This document shows, piece by piece, positions 52,101-61,076 of a DNA stretch of 64,000 nt. The position numbers and the translations under genes were made by a program. The stretch is from Flavobacteriales bacterium (GTDB lineage: Bacteria; Bacteroidota; Bacteroidia; Flavobacteriales_D; Crocinitomicaceae). The DNA lies in the NCBI GenBank assembly GCA_947497485.1, contig CANMHB010000008.1, forward strand, positions 62,001 through 126,000, read 5' to 3'. Position 1 is the first letter of the stretch. Each line of letters opens with the position of its first letter. Below the pieces are notes generated by a model. That model had not been told where the DNA came from. It saw nothing but the letters and a program-made list of their open reading frames with translations, and ran no database searches.

Positions 52101-53762
52101 TCCGAAACAAATTGCTCTGATTCAATCGTTATAAATTCACCACAATGTGGCTGTCTTTTATCTGATTCGAACTCTGACTGTGATGGTGATGGTGTAACGA
52201 ATGGAGACGAAGTTGATCCAGATGGTGACGGTACTCCTGGTCCAAACGGAACAGATCCAAGTGACCCTTGCTCATTCGCATCAGGCTCTCAAACAGGAGC
52301 TACATCGCAATTATGGCAAGACGCTGACTGCGATGGTGATGGTGTAACGAATGGAGACGAAGTTGATCCCGATGGTGACGGCGCTCCCGGTCCAAACGGA
52401 ACAGATCCAAGTGACCCGTGTTCATCTGACACCTCTTTGAATTCTTTATCACAAGGTCAAATTTGGTTGGATGCAGATTGTGATGGTGATGGTGTAACAA
52501 ACGGAAATGAAATTGATCCAGATGGTGATGGTACTCCTGGACCAAATGGAACCGATCCAAATGATCCGTGTTCATCCGATACCTCTTTGATTTCTTTGAC
52601 GCAGGGTCAAATTTGGTTGGATGCAGATTGTGATGGTGATGGTGTAACGAATGGAGATGAAGTTGATCCAGACGGTGATGGTACTCCTGGTCCAAACGGA
52701 ACAGATCCGAATGATCCTTGTTCATCTGATACCTCTTTGATTTCTTTATCTCAAGGTCAAATTTGGTTGGATGCAGATTGTGACGGTGATGGAGTAACAA
52801 ACGGAGATGAAGTTGATCCAGACGGGGATGGAACACCTGGTCCAAACGGCACCGATCCGAATGATCCGTGTTCTTTAACGGCATTAACACAAACTGGAAA
52901 CCCAAATCAGGCGTGGTTAGATTCTGACTGCGATGGCGATGGGGTAACAAATGGTGATGAATTTGACCCAGACGGAGACGGCAATCCTGGACCAAACGGA
53001 ACAGATCCAACGAATCCTTGCTCTTTTTTATTGGCTTCTCAAAACTTAACACCATTACAAACGTGGTTAGATTCGGATTGCGATGGAGATGGTGTAACGA
53101 ATGCTAATGAGGTTGATCCGAACGGTGATGGAACTCCTGGTCCAAATGGCACCGATCCGAATGATCCTTGTTCATCTGATACCTCTTTGATTTCTTTGAC
53201 GCAGGGTCAAATATGGTTAGATGCTGACTGTGACGGTGACGGGGTAACAAACGGTGACGAAGTTGACCCAGATGGGAATGGCACTCCTGGTCCAAACGGA
53301 ACAGATCCAAGTGACCCTTGCTCATTCGCATCAGGCTCTCAATCAGGAGCAACATCGCAATCATGGCAAGACGCTGACTGCGATGGAGACGGTGTGACAA
53401 ATGGCGAAGAGCAAACGAACGGAACTAATCCTTCAGATCCGTGTGACCCGAATGAAAATTATTTAGGTTGCAACCTCGATGTGGATGTTCCTGAAGGATT
53501 TTCTCCTGATGGTGATGGAATAAACGATTTATTAGTAATTACAGGAATTGAAAACTATCCGAATAATCGTATTTCCATAATTGGCCGATGGGGAGACGAG
53601 GTGTTTTACAAGGATAATTATCAAAATAGTTGGAACGGAAAAGCGAACAGAGGACTTTTAATTGGATCAGACGAGCTTCCATCCTCGACTTACTTCTATA
53701 TTCTAGATTTAAATGGCGATGGAACCCAAGTATTGAAGGGATACATTTATTTACAACGTTAA
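49104..53762 (+). CDS. Giant type B T9SS adhesin with SBBP, SprB and calcium-motif repeats
   Basis: 1552-residue cell-surface protein. A signal peptide (about 1-31, ending KAISQ) precedes seven or eight SBBP-type propeller blades (about 35-505; recurring FVWAKxxGG and YTTGxFxGTxDFDPG), then two SprB-like repeats (about 510-680; GSYTISNLGAGTYLVTVTD). Next come cysteine-rich domains (about 690-1020), nine thrombospondin-type-3-like calcium repeats (about 1025-1450; DCDGDGVTNGDEVDPDGDG), and a gliding-motility C-terminal type B sorting domain (VPEGFSPDGDGIND to the end). It is followed after 11 bases by a PorP/SprF gene, the usual partner of such substrates. Adhesion or gliding is likely. The start is ATG 49104. 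Confidence 0.92.
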   Translation: MNFYTISNRRIKAIIFGLALIVFSHKAISQNTNFTWAKQLGPQGSDNTHVNATLYPDDGQSLVVDASENVYTLGTFVGTADFDPGTSTSNLTSAGSTDIFLSKLDANGNFVWTKHFGGASVDDGNAIALDASGNLYIAGTFSGTVDFNPGAGTSNLTSSGELDMFLVKLDANGNFVWAKRIGSALTEEVFSIDLDASGNIYATGYFGDLIAVNYNLDFDPGANVSNLSCSNSYASFVLKLDNTGNFVWVKKIGGGTSSSQVNAYSISIDNSNNIYTTGGFGGTTDFDPGVSTFNLVSSSVDVFISKLDVNGNFIWAKKIGGSNFDQGLSIALDGADNVYTTGYFNGTSDFDPGTGTFNLTSAGIKDIYITKLNASGNFIWAKRFGGTLSDVGNNITFDNSENIYAIGNFSGTVDFDPGSGTFDLTSSGSSDVFISKLDSSGNFLWAKQLGGTGIDAGQETKVTTTGNIYSTGSFEGTADFNPDTGTFNLTSTGTDVFVHKLSNCPTINVSSSTSSPTCSNQTNGSAIINVNGGAPGYNLSWTGTSSGNPTGTEITSSGGSYTISNLGAGTYLVTVTDANGCNTTTTLSITAPSIVSVSSIATNAACNGQTNGSAVITASGGSAGYNVSWTGAATSNPIGTEISASGGSYTMTGLGSGTYNVTVTDINGCSAISTVSISLINNGLSLSATPTACVENRYDLNGLITFTSSPSSDTIIVICSSGSSQTFLAPFGDTLVYTFQNLTANGTNGNVSATFSGSNVCPTVANFISPIPCVCEFLPFCVDSLSYPAGTNESDPHISFPNNNYGCLSTAPNPAWYYMQISQGGSLGLSITNSANVDVDFILYGPYSSLDNAYSYCNNLGNGTSTNTILDCSFSPNSSEIANAPNVQTGEVYVMLLTNYSNLPTNISFQNSGSASTDCSILTNCNISNLTSTSTLCNNGLFSVNGTVNFTNPPSTGDLTISTSSGSSLVFTPPFTNSIDFTISDLEGDGNPLTLYAIFSETNCSDSIVINSPQCGCLLSDSNSDCDGDGVTNGDEVDPDGDGTPGPNGTDPSDPCSFASGSQTGATSQLWQDADCDGDGVTNGDEVDPDGDGAPGPNGTDPSDPCSSDTSLNSLSQGQIWLDADCDGDGVTNGNEIDPDGDGTPGPNGTDPNDPCSSDTSLISLTQGQIWLDADCDGDGVTNGDEVDPDGDGTPGPNGTDPNDPCSSDTSLISLSQGQIWLDADCDGDGVTNGDEVDPDGDGTPGPNGTDPNDPCSLTALTQTGNPNQAWLDSDCDGDGVTNGDEFDPDGDGNPGPNGTDPTNPCSFLLASQNLTPLQTWLDSDCDGDGVTNANEVDPNGDGTPGPNGTDPNDPCSSDTSLISLTQGQIWLDADCDGDGVTNGDEVDPDGNGTPGPNGTDPSDPCSFASGSQSGATSQSWQDADCDGDGVTNGEEQTNGTNPSDPCDPNENYLGCNLDVDVPEGFSPDGDGINDLLVITGIENYPNNRISIIGRWGDEVFYKDNYQNSWNGKANRGLLIGSDELPSSTYFYILDLNGDGTQVLKGYIYLQR
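52176..53452 (+). repeat. Nine tandem about 150-bp coding repeats (calcium-binding motifs)
   Basis: The motif encoding DCDGDGVTN begins near 52176, 52327, 52476, 52626, 52776, 52926, 53079, 53226 and 53376, a period close to 150 bases. Linkers vary, but the linker after copy 1 (SFASGSQTGATSQ) recurs nearly unchanged after copy 8, and SSDTSLISL recurs several times. This indicates duplication and conversion within the array. Confidence 0.85.
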
Positions 53763-53773
53763 AAGAGCATAAG

Positions 53774-54652
53774 ATGATACGATTAGCAATAATATTAGTG
53801 GGAATTTGCTTATTTACAAGCAAATTGTTTTCACAGCAGGATCCTCACTTCACTCAGTACTTTGATAATTATTTATTTTTAAATCCTGCATATGCAGGAA
53901 AAACGGGAAGTCTTAACATGAGTGCATTACATCGCGAACAATGGGTTGGTTTTGAAGGGAGACCGCGTACGAGTGTTGTTAGCGTGAATTCACCTCTATC
54001 TTATAAATCAGTTGGTTTAGGATTAAGTGCAGCTCGAGATGTAATAGGCCCAATCAATAGAACGATGATTTATGCAGATTTTTCATACAGTTTAAGATTG
54101 ACTGAAAAATCAAAACTCAGTTTGGGAATGAAGGCTGGAATAACTTCTAATACTGCGTTAATTAGTCAGTTGCAAACTGCACAGTATAATGACCCGAGAT
54201 TCCAAAATAACTATTTAAATCGAATGAATCCAAATTTTGGATTTGGTGTTTTATATCATACTCCTAAATTTTTCGCAGGGGCATCGATTCCTCGAATCCT
54301 GGAGTCTTCAATGTACGGTAATTCAACAAACAAAGAATTTAGACATTATTATTTTAGTGCAGGAGGGAAAATAAAATTAACTGAAGACTGGGAAATCAGA
54401 CCAACGGGAATGTTGAAGGTAGTGATGAATTCACCGTTGAGTGTTGATTTATCAATTTCGGGCATATATAATGAACAATTTCATTTCGGAGCAATGTATC
54501 GATACAATTCAGCCTTTGGATTATTTGGGCAGTTTGTTATTAATAAACAATTCAAGGTTGGAATTGCAACTGATTTTTCTACCACCGCAATTCGATCAAA
54601 TTCTGCAGGAACCTATGAAATTTTACTTTCATATGATTTGATTTCTAAATAA
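53774..54652 (+). CDS. PorP/SprF family type IX secretion outer-membrane protein
   Basis: 292-residue beta-barrel protein. A signal peptide (about 1-20, ending KLFSQ) leads into the family signature QDPHFTQYFDNYLFLNPAYAG. Later barrel strands include SLGMKAGITSN, FGFGVLYHTPKFFAG and VDLSISGIYNEQFHFGAMYRY. In Flavobacterium, SprF is needed for export of SprB; PorP-like proteins next to type B substrates are thought to hold or deliver them. The frame is open to 53630 inside the adhesin gene, but the ATG at 53774 starts a proper signal peptide. Confidence 0.92.
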   Translation: MIRLAIILVGICLFTSKLFSQQDPHFTQYFDNYLFLNPAYAGKTGSLNMSALHREQWVGFEGRPRTSVVSVNSPLSYKSVGLGLSAARDVIGPINRTMIYADFSYSLRLTEKSKLSLGMKAGITSNTALISQLQTAQYNDPRFQNNYLNRMNPNFGFGVLYHTPKFFAGASIPRILESSMYGNSTNKEFRHYYFSAGGKIKLTEDWEIRPTGMLKVVMNSPLSVDLSISGIYNEQFHFGAMYRYNSAFGLFGQFVINKQFKVGIATDFSTTAIRSNSAGTYEILLSYDLISK

Positions 54653-54817
54653 CTTCCTTGATTTTCATATTTAACTAAAATTATGAATTATATAGAAATT
54701 TAGTTTTTGTATAATTGTTAATCTTTTTATTTTCAGTCAAACACCGCTTTTATTCATTTTAAACCCGTAAATCTTCAAGAGCCTGAAACTTTTTTTAAAA
54801 AAAACGTCTTATAGTTA

Positions 54818-54848
54818 AACCTTTCGTTCCGATAGTTCGTTAAAGGTT
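54818..54848. promoter_or_regulatory. Inverted repeat in the rpoD leader
   Basis: AACCTTT (54818-54824) and AAAGGTT (54842-54848) form a 7-base inverted repeat with a 17-base spacer, ending 16 bases before the sigma factor ATG. It could be an operator or a weak leader hairpin. No canonical -7 box was recognised nearby. Confidence 0.3.
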
Positions 54849-54864
54849 AAAAACTAAAACTGTC

Positions 54865-55734
54865 ATGAGACAACTAAAAATTGCAAAACAGGTTACAAAC
54901 AGAGAAACCGCCTCTTTGGATAAGTACTTACAAGAGATCGGGCGCGTTGATTTAATATCTGCAGACGAAGAGGTTGATTTGGCAAGACGAATTCGTGAAG
55001 GAGATCGTGTTGCGCTTGAGCGATTGACAAAAGCAAATCTCCGATTTGTTGTTTCCGTTTCTAAGCAATATCAAAATCAGGGCTTAGCTCTTCCAGATCT
55101 TATCAATGAGGGAAATCTCGGATTAATAAAAGCTGCTGAGCGCTTCGATGAAACGAGAGGTTTTAAATTCATTTCCTATGCTGTTTGGTGGATTCGCCAA
55201 TCTATTTTGCAAGCATTAGCTGAACAGGCTCGTATTGTGCGTTTGCCATTGAATAAAATTGGTAACATCAACAAAATAAATCGTGCTTATTCTGAGTTGG
55301 AACAGAAATTCGAACGTCCACCTTCTGCGGATGAATTAGCTGAATTTTTAAATTGTTCACCAGAAGAAATAAAGCAGTCACTGGCTCAAAATGGTCGGCA
55401 CGTATCAATGGATGCTCCTTTGGTTGAAGGCGATGAGTCATCATCAAGTATGTATGATGTAATGGTAGGCGATTCATTACCAAGTCCAGAATCTAACTTA
55501 GTTCTCGAATCACTCAGAAGTGATATTCGAAGATCATTAACTTCTTTGACAAGCAGAGAAAGTGAAGTAGTTAGTATGTTTTATGGATTAGACGGAAAAA
55601 CTCCTATGTCACTTGAAGAAATTGGTGTGAAATTTGATTTAACAAGGGAACGTGTTCGTCAAATTAAAGAAAAAGCTATTAGAAGGTTGAAACAAACCTC
55701 AAAAAATAGATCGTTAAAAAGTTATTTGGGTTAA
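54865..55734 (+). CDS. rpoD: Primary RNA polymerase sigma factor (RpoD/SigA type)
   Basis: 289-residue sigma-70 factor. It has region 1.2 ([20 protein letters not shown]), region 2 (LVVSVSKQY-like helix, [35 protein letters not shown]), region 3 and region 4 with the [22 protein letters not shown]. It lacks the long region 1.1 of proteobacterial sigma-70, as is normal for the Bacteroidota primary sigma, the factor that recognises TTTG/TAnnTTTG promoters. It converges on priA with only two bases between the stop codons. Confidence 0.94.
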   Translation: MRQLKIAKQVTNRETASLDKYLQEIGRVDLISADEEVDLARRIREGDRVALERLTKANLRFVVSVSKQYQNQGLALPDLINEGNLGLIKAAERFDETRGFKFISYAVWWIRQSILQALAEQARIVRLPLNKIGNINKINRAYSELEQKFERPPSADELAEFLNCSPEEIKQSLAQNGRHVSMDAPLVEGDESSSSMYDVMVGDSLPSPESNLVLESLRSDIRRSLTSLTSRESEVVSMFYGLDGKTPMSLEEIGVKFDLTRERVRQIKEKAIRRLKQTSKNRSLKSYLG

Positions 55735-55736
55735 AT

Positions 55737-58220
55737 TCAGAGCGGATCAACATCCACCACCACCTTTACCACTCTGTTGGTTGGCTTTGAATAGAATTCA
55801 TCGAGGAGCGCAGCAATGCGCTCCTTTACTTTTTTATCCGGTGCAGTTCGCTCTATTTTTAACTTTATTTCCTTAAGGAATTGATTTTGTATACGCTTGA
55901 TAATTGGGAATTCAGGACCCAGAACGCGTTCTTTAAATATTTGCCTCAACATTCTAGCTAATTCAGATGCCGCTTTTTCAACTACTGGCTCCTCCTTGTG
56001 TTTTAAGGTTATTGTAATTAGCTTATAAAAAGGCGGATAGAAATAATTTTCTCGTTCAATAATTTCATTTTTATAGAACGAAATATAATCATGTTGTTCA
56101 ACTAATTTGATTACCCAATGATCAGGATCAGTCGTTTGAATAATTACCTTTCCGCGTTTTTCTTTTCTACCAGCGCGGCCAGCAACCTGCGACATCAATT
56201 GATAGGATCTTTCGTAGGCACGAAAATCTGGTCGTTTCAATAGCATATCTGCATCTAAAATCCCAACTAGACTAACATTATCGAAATCAAGTCCTTTGGA
56301 AACCATTTGTGTTCCGATCAAAATATGAATTCTTCGATTTTCAAAATCATCTAATATTTCTTCGTATGCATTTTTTGAGCGCGTTGTATCAAGATCTAAA
56401 CGTTTGATGATCTTGTCTGGAAAAATCAAGGACAATTCATCTTCAATCTTTTCGGTTCCAAAACCAATCATTTTTAGTCTATTGCTACCACAAGCCGGGC
56501 AAGAACCAATTGGAGCACTAGTATGACTGCAATAATGGCATTTCAAAACATTTCCATGCTTATGATACGTCAAGGACACATCACAATTGTTACATTTGGG
56601 CGTCCAGGAACAAATTTCACAGGACCAAAGAGGTGTATATCCCCTGCGATTTTGAAATAGAATAATTTGTTCATCATTGGATAATGCGGTTCGTATTTCG
56701 TCGATTAAAAAAGTAGAAAAGTGAGATTGATTATCTTTACGTTGTCGTTCCTTCTTTAAATCTGCACATAAGATTTCCGGAAGTTTCAATCCTTTATAAC
56801 GCTCATTTATTTCAACTAAACCGAATTTGCCAATTTTTGAATTGTAATAAGTTTCTAACGCGGGAGTAGCTGTTCCTAAGAGAACTTTAGCCTGATGATG
56901 AATACCAAGTATAATAGAAGCATCGCGCGCGTTGTAGCGAGGGGATGGATCATATTGTTTGAATGAACTTTCATGTTCTTCGTCCACAATAATTAATCCT
57001 AAATCCTGAAACGGAAGAAAAACAGCTGAACGCGCACCTAAAATAATTCGGTAATTCGTAAGGTCATTGTTCAATACTTTATTCCATATTTCAACACGCT
57101 CATTTTGGTTAAATCGTGAGTGATAAACCCCTACTAAATCACCGAAATAGGAAGAAAGTCGTTGAATTAACTGGGTAGTCAAAGCAATTTCAGGAAGCAG
57201 AAATAATATTTGCTTCCCTTGTTCCAAATAATCTTGAATCAATTGAACATAAACTTCTGTTTTTCCAGAGCCTGTAACACCATGAAGTAAGGTGACAGAA
57301 TTTTTTTCGAAAGAAGAAATTATTTCTAGATATGCTATATTTTGCGCCTCAGTTAGTTCTTTAAATGGAAGCTTCACCCTTTGATTGCGCATCAATCGAT
57401 CTATTTGATAGCGCTCGCAAGTGATAATTTCATTTTTATCCAACGTATTTAAGGCTGAAAGACTTATCCCCTTTTCAAGAAGCTTTTTTTTAGGAATAGG
57501 AACGTGAATTCCACCTTGATCCAAACTTTCTTTTAGGATCATTAATATCGCCTCGAGTTGTTTTGCATTTCTTGATGATTGTTCCAATTCTTCTATCAAT
57601 ATTTGGAGGTTCGATTCATCTTGATACGCTGAATTTATGGAAACACACAAAATTGTTTTTGGTGAGTAACGATTTGAAATTTCTTCTTTCGTGGCAACAA
57701 TTCTCCGTTCAATTAGTTTTTTAATTAAAGGTTGAATTGTTTTAATACCGACAATCTCAGATAATTCTTTTAAGTCAATTTCTTCATTTACTTCTAAGGT
57801 TTCTATAATCTTTGTTTCTCGCTCATCCAACTGATCAAAATTTGAATCAAATTCAGGGTGGACAACGATCTTTGTTTCACTTGCTAACTTAAAATTTGAT
57901 GGTAAAGCAGCATTCATTACATCGCCTATCGGAGCCATGTAATAACTTGCGATCCATTTCCAAAATTCAAATTGCTTCTCAGTTATAATAGGCAATTCAT
58001 CCAATAAGTGCTCAATGTATTTCGCTTGATAAACTGTAGGAATTTCCTCATGAATGCGAATAACGATTCCAGTAACCAGTTTGTTTTTTCCAAAAGGTAC
58101 AATCACACGTTGCCCAAAACAAATATGATCGTTTAAATCGAAAGGAATCCGATAGGTAAATGCTTGATGAATTGGAACAGGCAGAATGACATCGGCAAAT
58201 AAAGTAACTCTTTCACTCAT
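55737..58220 (-). CDS. priA: Primosomal replication restart helicase PriA
   Basis: 827-residue 3'-5' DNA helicase that reloads the replisome at stalled forks. Helicase motifs: Walker A GVTGSGKTEV (about 315-324), Walker B IIVDEEHESSFKQ, SKGLDFDNVSLVGILDADM and the QVAGRAGRKEKRG stretch. Zinc-binding cysteines form the cluster CEICSWTPKCNNC ... CHYCSH ... CPACGS (about 525-565). Complete at both ends. The DUF4249 lipoprotein gene lies 21 bases upstream in the same direction. Confidence 0.95.
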   Translation of the reverse strand: MSERVTLFADVILPVPIHQAFTYRIPFDLNDHICFGQRVIVPFGKNKLVTGIVIRIHEEIPTVYQAKYIEHLLDELPIITEKQFEFWKWIASYYMAPIGDVMNAALPSNFKLASETKIVVHPEFDSNFDQLDERETKIIETLEVNEEIDLKELSEIVGIKTIQPLIKKLIERRIVATKEEISNRYSPKTILCVSINSAYQDESNLQILIEELEQSSRNAKQLEAILMILKESLDQGGIHVPIPKKKLLEKGISLSALNTLDKNEIITCERYQIDRLMRNQRVKLPFKELTEAQNIAYLEIISSFEKNSVTLLHGVTGSGKTEVYVQLIQDYLEQGKQILFLLPEIALTTQLIQRLSSYFGDLVGVYHSRFNQNERVEIWNKVLNNDLTNYRIILGARSAVFLPFQDLGLIIVDEEHESSFKQYDPSPRYNARDASIILGIHHQAKVLLGTATPALETYYNSKIGKFGLVEINERYKGLKLPEILCADLKKERQRKDNQSHFSTFLIDEIRTALSNDEQIILFQNRRGYTPLWSCEICSWTPKCNNCDVSLTYHKHGNVLKCHYCSHTSAPIGSCPACGSNRLKMIGFGTEKIEDELSLIFPDKIIKRLDLDTTRSKNAYEEILDDFENRRIHILIGTQMVSKGLDFDNVSLVGILDADMLLKRPDFRAYERSYQLMSQVAGRAGRKEKRGKVIIQTTDPDHWVIKLVEQHDYISFYKNEIIERENYFYPPFYKLITITLKHKEEPVVEKAASELARMLRQIFKERVLGPEFPIIKRIQNQFLKEIKLKIERTAPDKKVKERIAALLDEFYSKPTNRVVKVVVDVDPL

Positions 58221-58241
58221 TAAGATGCCAAAGGTTAAAAT

Positions 58242-59393
58242 TTAATTACACGCAAATGACTCTTCCTGATTAATTATATTATCACCAGGGTGATTAGAAC
58301 AAAATAAGTACGTTCCTGTAATTGGACCTTGACACAATTCCCGGGTCGATTTTTTATCGATCGCTCGAATATATGCTTGGGCAGTAGAAACATAAAAAGG
58401 CTTGAAAATCTTTAAAGTTTGTCTGGAGGAAAATATTCCAACAACACGTTTATCGTTTGAAACACTCAAATTGGTATAAGTTGGCTTACTTTGGGCAAGA
58501 GAGGAAGTTGGCTTGTTAACCACCATGTAATTGTACAAATCTTCAGCTCCTCCTGTTATTGTTACAGAAATCCCGTTGAATGTACGTTTATCAATTGTTG
58601 GGTCATCTGTGACGTTTCTCTGAATCAAATCATAGAAGGTTTTTCCAAGTGCTGTAAAAGTGGTACTTGTATTTGGTTGAACATCATTTTCACCAAGTTG
58701 CCAATTAATTGATTTAGTAGTGAACGTTGCTCCTGTGTGTTCATTGATTAAGACATCCAATTGAGCATTAACGATAAACGCATTTCCGGTGCTTGATACT
58801 GCAACGCCCGTCGAAATATATTCAGCTGGATCATCAGCAAATTTAAATGTAAAGTTTTGAGAAGAAGCAGAAGTGCTTAATCCATTTACCAATTCTGTTT
58901 CTCCTGTTACTTCAAATTCCCCATTATTAATTTCCGCTTTCATTTTATAGGTTGCGCCTGGTTTTAAAGAAGTTAATAGTGGATTTGTGGAAGTCTGAAC
59001 AGTTCCAGGAACACCCATAGATGAGGTGACTGTAGGCAATGTTTTAAAATAATAAACCTTTTGTTCTGGAGCATAAAAAGCTCCGTCAACATCTTTATTC
59101 GTAACGATTGTATCTTGAAGTAACCAAGTACGCTGAAATACACCTCCTATATATTCTGAAACAGTCAGTTCAACATTTTCAAAATAACTCGAATCAGGAA
59201 TTTGAGCAATTTCTAATGCATTACCTGGACCGATAAAGGCCCTTGTTATCTTAATAAAGTGCAAAGAATCTGAATGATCTAATAAACCATATACAACGGC
59301 AGTTTCTTTAAAATCACCACTTAGATTAATTTCCTCACTGCAACTTGTGAGCAAAGCAAGAGAAAGGGCAAAATAGATCGAAATGTATTTCAT
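58242..59393 (-). CDS. DUF4249 family lipoprotein
   Basis: 383-residue predicted lipoprotein with signal MKYISIYFALSLALLTSC, whose lipobox is LTSC (cysteine at about 18). The start of the mature part, ETAVVYGLLDHSD, and the Ig-like beta-rich layout match DUF4249, a Bacteroidota family of unknown function often seen near TonB-dependent receptors; none is nearby here. It lies 18 bases after the FKBP lipoprotein gene, in a row FKBP-FKBP-DUF4249-priA. Confidence 0.84.
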   Translation of the reverse strand: MKYISIYFALSLALLTSCSEEINLSGDFKETAVVYGLLDHSDSLHFIKITRAFIGPGNALEIAQIPDSSYFENVELTVSEYIGGVFQRTWLLQDTIVTNKDVDGAFYAPEQKVYYFKTLPTVTSSMGVPGTVQTSTNPLLTSLKPGATYKMKAEINNGEFEVTGETELVNGLSTSASSQNFTFKFADDPAEYISTGVAVSSTGNAFIVNAQLDVLINEHTGATFTTKSINWQLGENDVQPNTSTTFTALGKTFYDLIQRNVTDDPTIDKRTFNGISVTITGGAEDLYNYMVVNKPTSSLAQSKPTYTNLSVSNDKRVVGIFSSRQTLKIFKPFYVSTAQAYIRAIDKKSTRELCQGPITGTYLFCSNHPGDNIINQEESFACN

Positions 59394-59411
59394 TCTCTAA
59401 AATTAAGACAA

Positions 59412-60335
59412 TTATTTGAAAGAACCATTCGGTGGCATTTGAGCCTCAACAAAGGAACCAGATTTACCAACATCCATTATTTCCATATCAAAACAAAGAG
59501 ATTGCCGTCCTTGTTGCTCACCATAAGCCAACTGCCAAGGAATAAAAACTTTATAACGACCTCCTTTTTTCATATTTTGCAAAGCGAATGACCAACCTTC
59601 GATAATTCCTCCACCAACGCTAACTGGCAACGGTTCTATTTTTCCTTGTTGATTGGGCATTCGACTGCTTTCCATTGTATCACCAAGTGCAGATGTAAGC
59701 ACGTAATGAACTTTTACATCATTTTGCATAGAAATCTGCGGGCCATTTCCTTCGCTTATCGTTTTGATGATTACACCATTTGGATATAATTTCGAACCAG
59801 GTAAATTTTTGGCTTTTGCCATCATTTTCGAACCATTTTCCTCATTCAATTTAACGAGGAATTCATTCATCATTTGCCTCATTACTTGTTCTTTGATTAC
59901 AGTATCACGTTTGAATAAACCATCTGCATAACCTCTCTTTACCATTTCAAGATTAACTTTCTGTAAACCACCAAGTTTTTTAATGTCATAATAGAAGGCA
60001 TAACCGGTCATTCTTCCCATACAAAGCGAACCTTCTTTGATATACTTCTTGTTAAAATCCTGATAATTTGGACCAAAAAGTTTTTGAATGGTCTGTAAAC
60101 ATCCTTCAGCTTCCTTTCCATTGAGATTTTCGTTAAACCCTTTTATCATCTCATCCTTATCAAGCTGCTCAAGTGATTTTTCGTTACTGCTTGTAATTGT
60201 TTTAGCATTCATTGCTCCGAGGACGTATGAAAGTTTATCCTTTTGAGTTTTAAATTCAACAGGTTTTAAATCGTTTGAATCTGAACAACTTGCAAAAACG
60301 ACAAGTGCCGATAAAATATAAATTAGTTTTCTCAT
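59412..60335 (-). CDS. FKBP-type peptidyl-prolyl isomerase, lipoprotein
   Basis: 307-residue predicted lipoprotein with lipobox FASC near residue 17 (MRKLIYILSALVVFASC). It has an FkpA-like N-terminal dimerisation region (about 30-185) and a C-terminal FKBP domain (about 195-295; VKVHYVLTSALGDTMESSR, GWSFALQNMKKGGRYKVFIPW, LAYGEQ). Some FK506-pocket positions differ from canonical FKBPs. It probably assists folding of envelope proteins. Its ATG overlaps the stop of the upstream FKBP gene by one base, so the two form a coupled pair. Confidence 0.88.
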   Translation of the reverse strand: MRKLIYILSALVVFASCSDSNDLKPVEFKTQKDKLSYVLGAMNAKTITSSNEKSLEQLDKDEMIKGFNENLNGKEAEGCLQTIQKLFGPNYQDFNKKYIKEGSLCMGRMTGYAFYYDIKKLGGLQKVNLEMVKRGYADGLFKRDTVIKEQVMRQMMNEFLVKLNEENGSKMMAKAKNLPGSKLYPNGVIIKTISEGNGPQISMQNDVKVHYVLTSALGDTMESSRMPNQQGKIEPLPVSVGGGIIEGWSFALQNMKKGGRYKVFIPWQLAYGEQQGRQSLCFDMEIMDVGKSGSFVEAQMPPNGSFK

Positions 60336-60934
60336 TATTTAATATCTAAAAGTTCAACTTCAAAAATTAGGGCAGCAAATGGTTTTATGGCTCCACCTGG
60401 GTGAGGATTAGCTCCATAGGCCAATTCTTGAGGAATATAAAGTTTGTATTTTGATCCAACTGACATCAACTGAAGAGCTTCAGTCCAACCTCGAATGACT
60501 TGATTTACACCAAAGCTCGCAGGAGTTCCTCGTTGAACGGAGCTATCGAAAACAGTTCCGTCAATTAATGTTCCATGATAATGAACAGTAACAGTATCTG
60601 TTGGGCCTGGTTTTCTCCCACTTCCTGCTGTAATTATTTCATATTGCAAACCACTTTCTGTTTCAACGATGCCATTTTTACTTCTGTTTTCGCTTAAAAA
60701 CTGTTCTCCTTGCTGTTTAACTTCTGCAAAAGCAGCATTTCTCTGCGTATCGAGGTAAGCCTGAATGGAATTATTTGCTTCCTGCGGAGATAATTTAGGA
60801 TTTGCACCGTTAAAAATATCATTCATCGCTTCGGCCATCACGCGCGTGTCAACACCTTCTAAATTCTGATTTTTCAAGCTTTCTGCGATGCTCATTCCTA
60901 CAGCATAGCTTACAATTTCTAATTCTGATTGCAT
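60335..60934 (-). CDS. FKBP-type peptidyl-prolyl isomerase (FklB/FkpA-like)
   Basis: 199-residue isomerase. An N-terminal helical region with SYAVGMSIAESLKNQNLEGVD (in two parts, about 7-27) is followed by an FKBP domain (about 90-198) showing VTVHYHGTLIDGTVFDSS, GWTEALQLMSVGSKYKLYIP and ELAYGANPHPGG. It has no signal peptide, unlike its downstream neighbour, so it should be cytoplasmic. First gene of the FKBP-FKBP-DUF4249-priA row; divergent from cdd. Confidence 0.92.
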   Translation of the reverse strand: MQSELEIVSYAVGMSIAESLKNQNLEGVDTRVMAEAMNDIFNGANPKLSPQEANNSIQAYLDTQRNAAFAEVKQQGEQFLSENRSKNGIVETESGLQYEIITAGSGRKPGPTDTVTVHYHGTLIDGTVFDSSVQRGTPASFGVNQVIRGWTEALQLMSVGSKYKLYIPQELAYGANPHPGGAIKPFAALIFEVELLDIK

Positions 60935-61076
60935 TATTAATTTTTAAGGATACGAAGATACTCATTTTGCCTGATAAACTATTTAATGATCTTCGTTAGT
61001 TAACTTTTTAATCAAATTAACGATTATTGCCTTCTTTCAACGAAACAAAGCAATATTGAATCTCGTAACAAAGCAA

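Noticed and set aside
52300-53055. Long minus-strand open frame (251 codons) across the calcium-repeat array
   Set aside because: Its product is a His/Leu/Arg-rich repeat produced by the reverse reading of the periodic GAT/GGT codons; no family, no start context, and the plus-strand protein is clear.
53104-53400. Minus-strand frame of 98 codons in the same array
   Set aside because: Same composition effect as the neighbouring reverse frame.
52176-53452. CRISPR-like regular repeats
   Set aside because: The period is about 150 bases, the repeats are coding in one frame and the spacers are conserved linkers; no cas genes.
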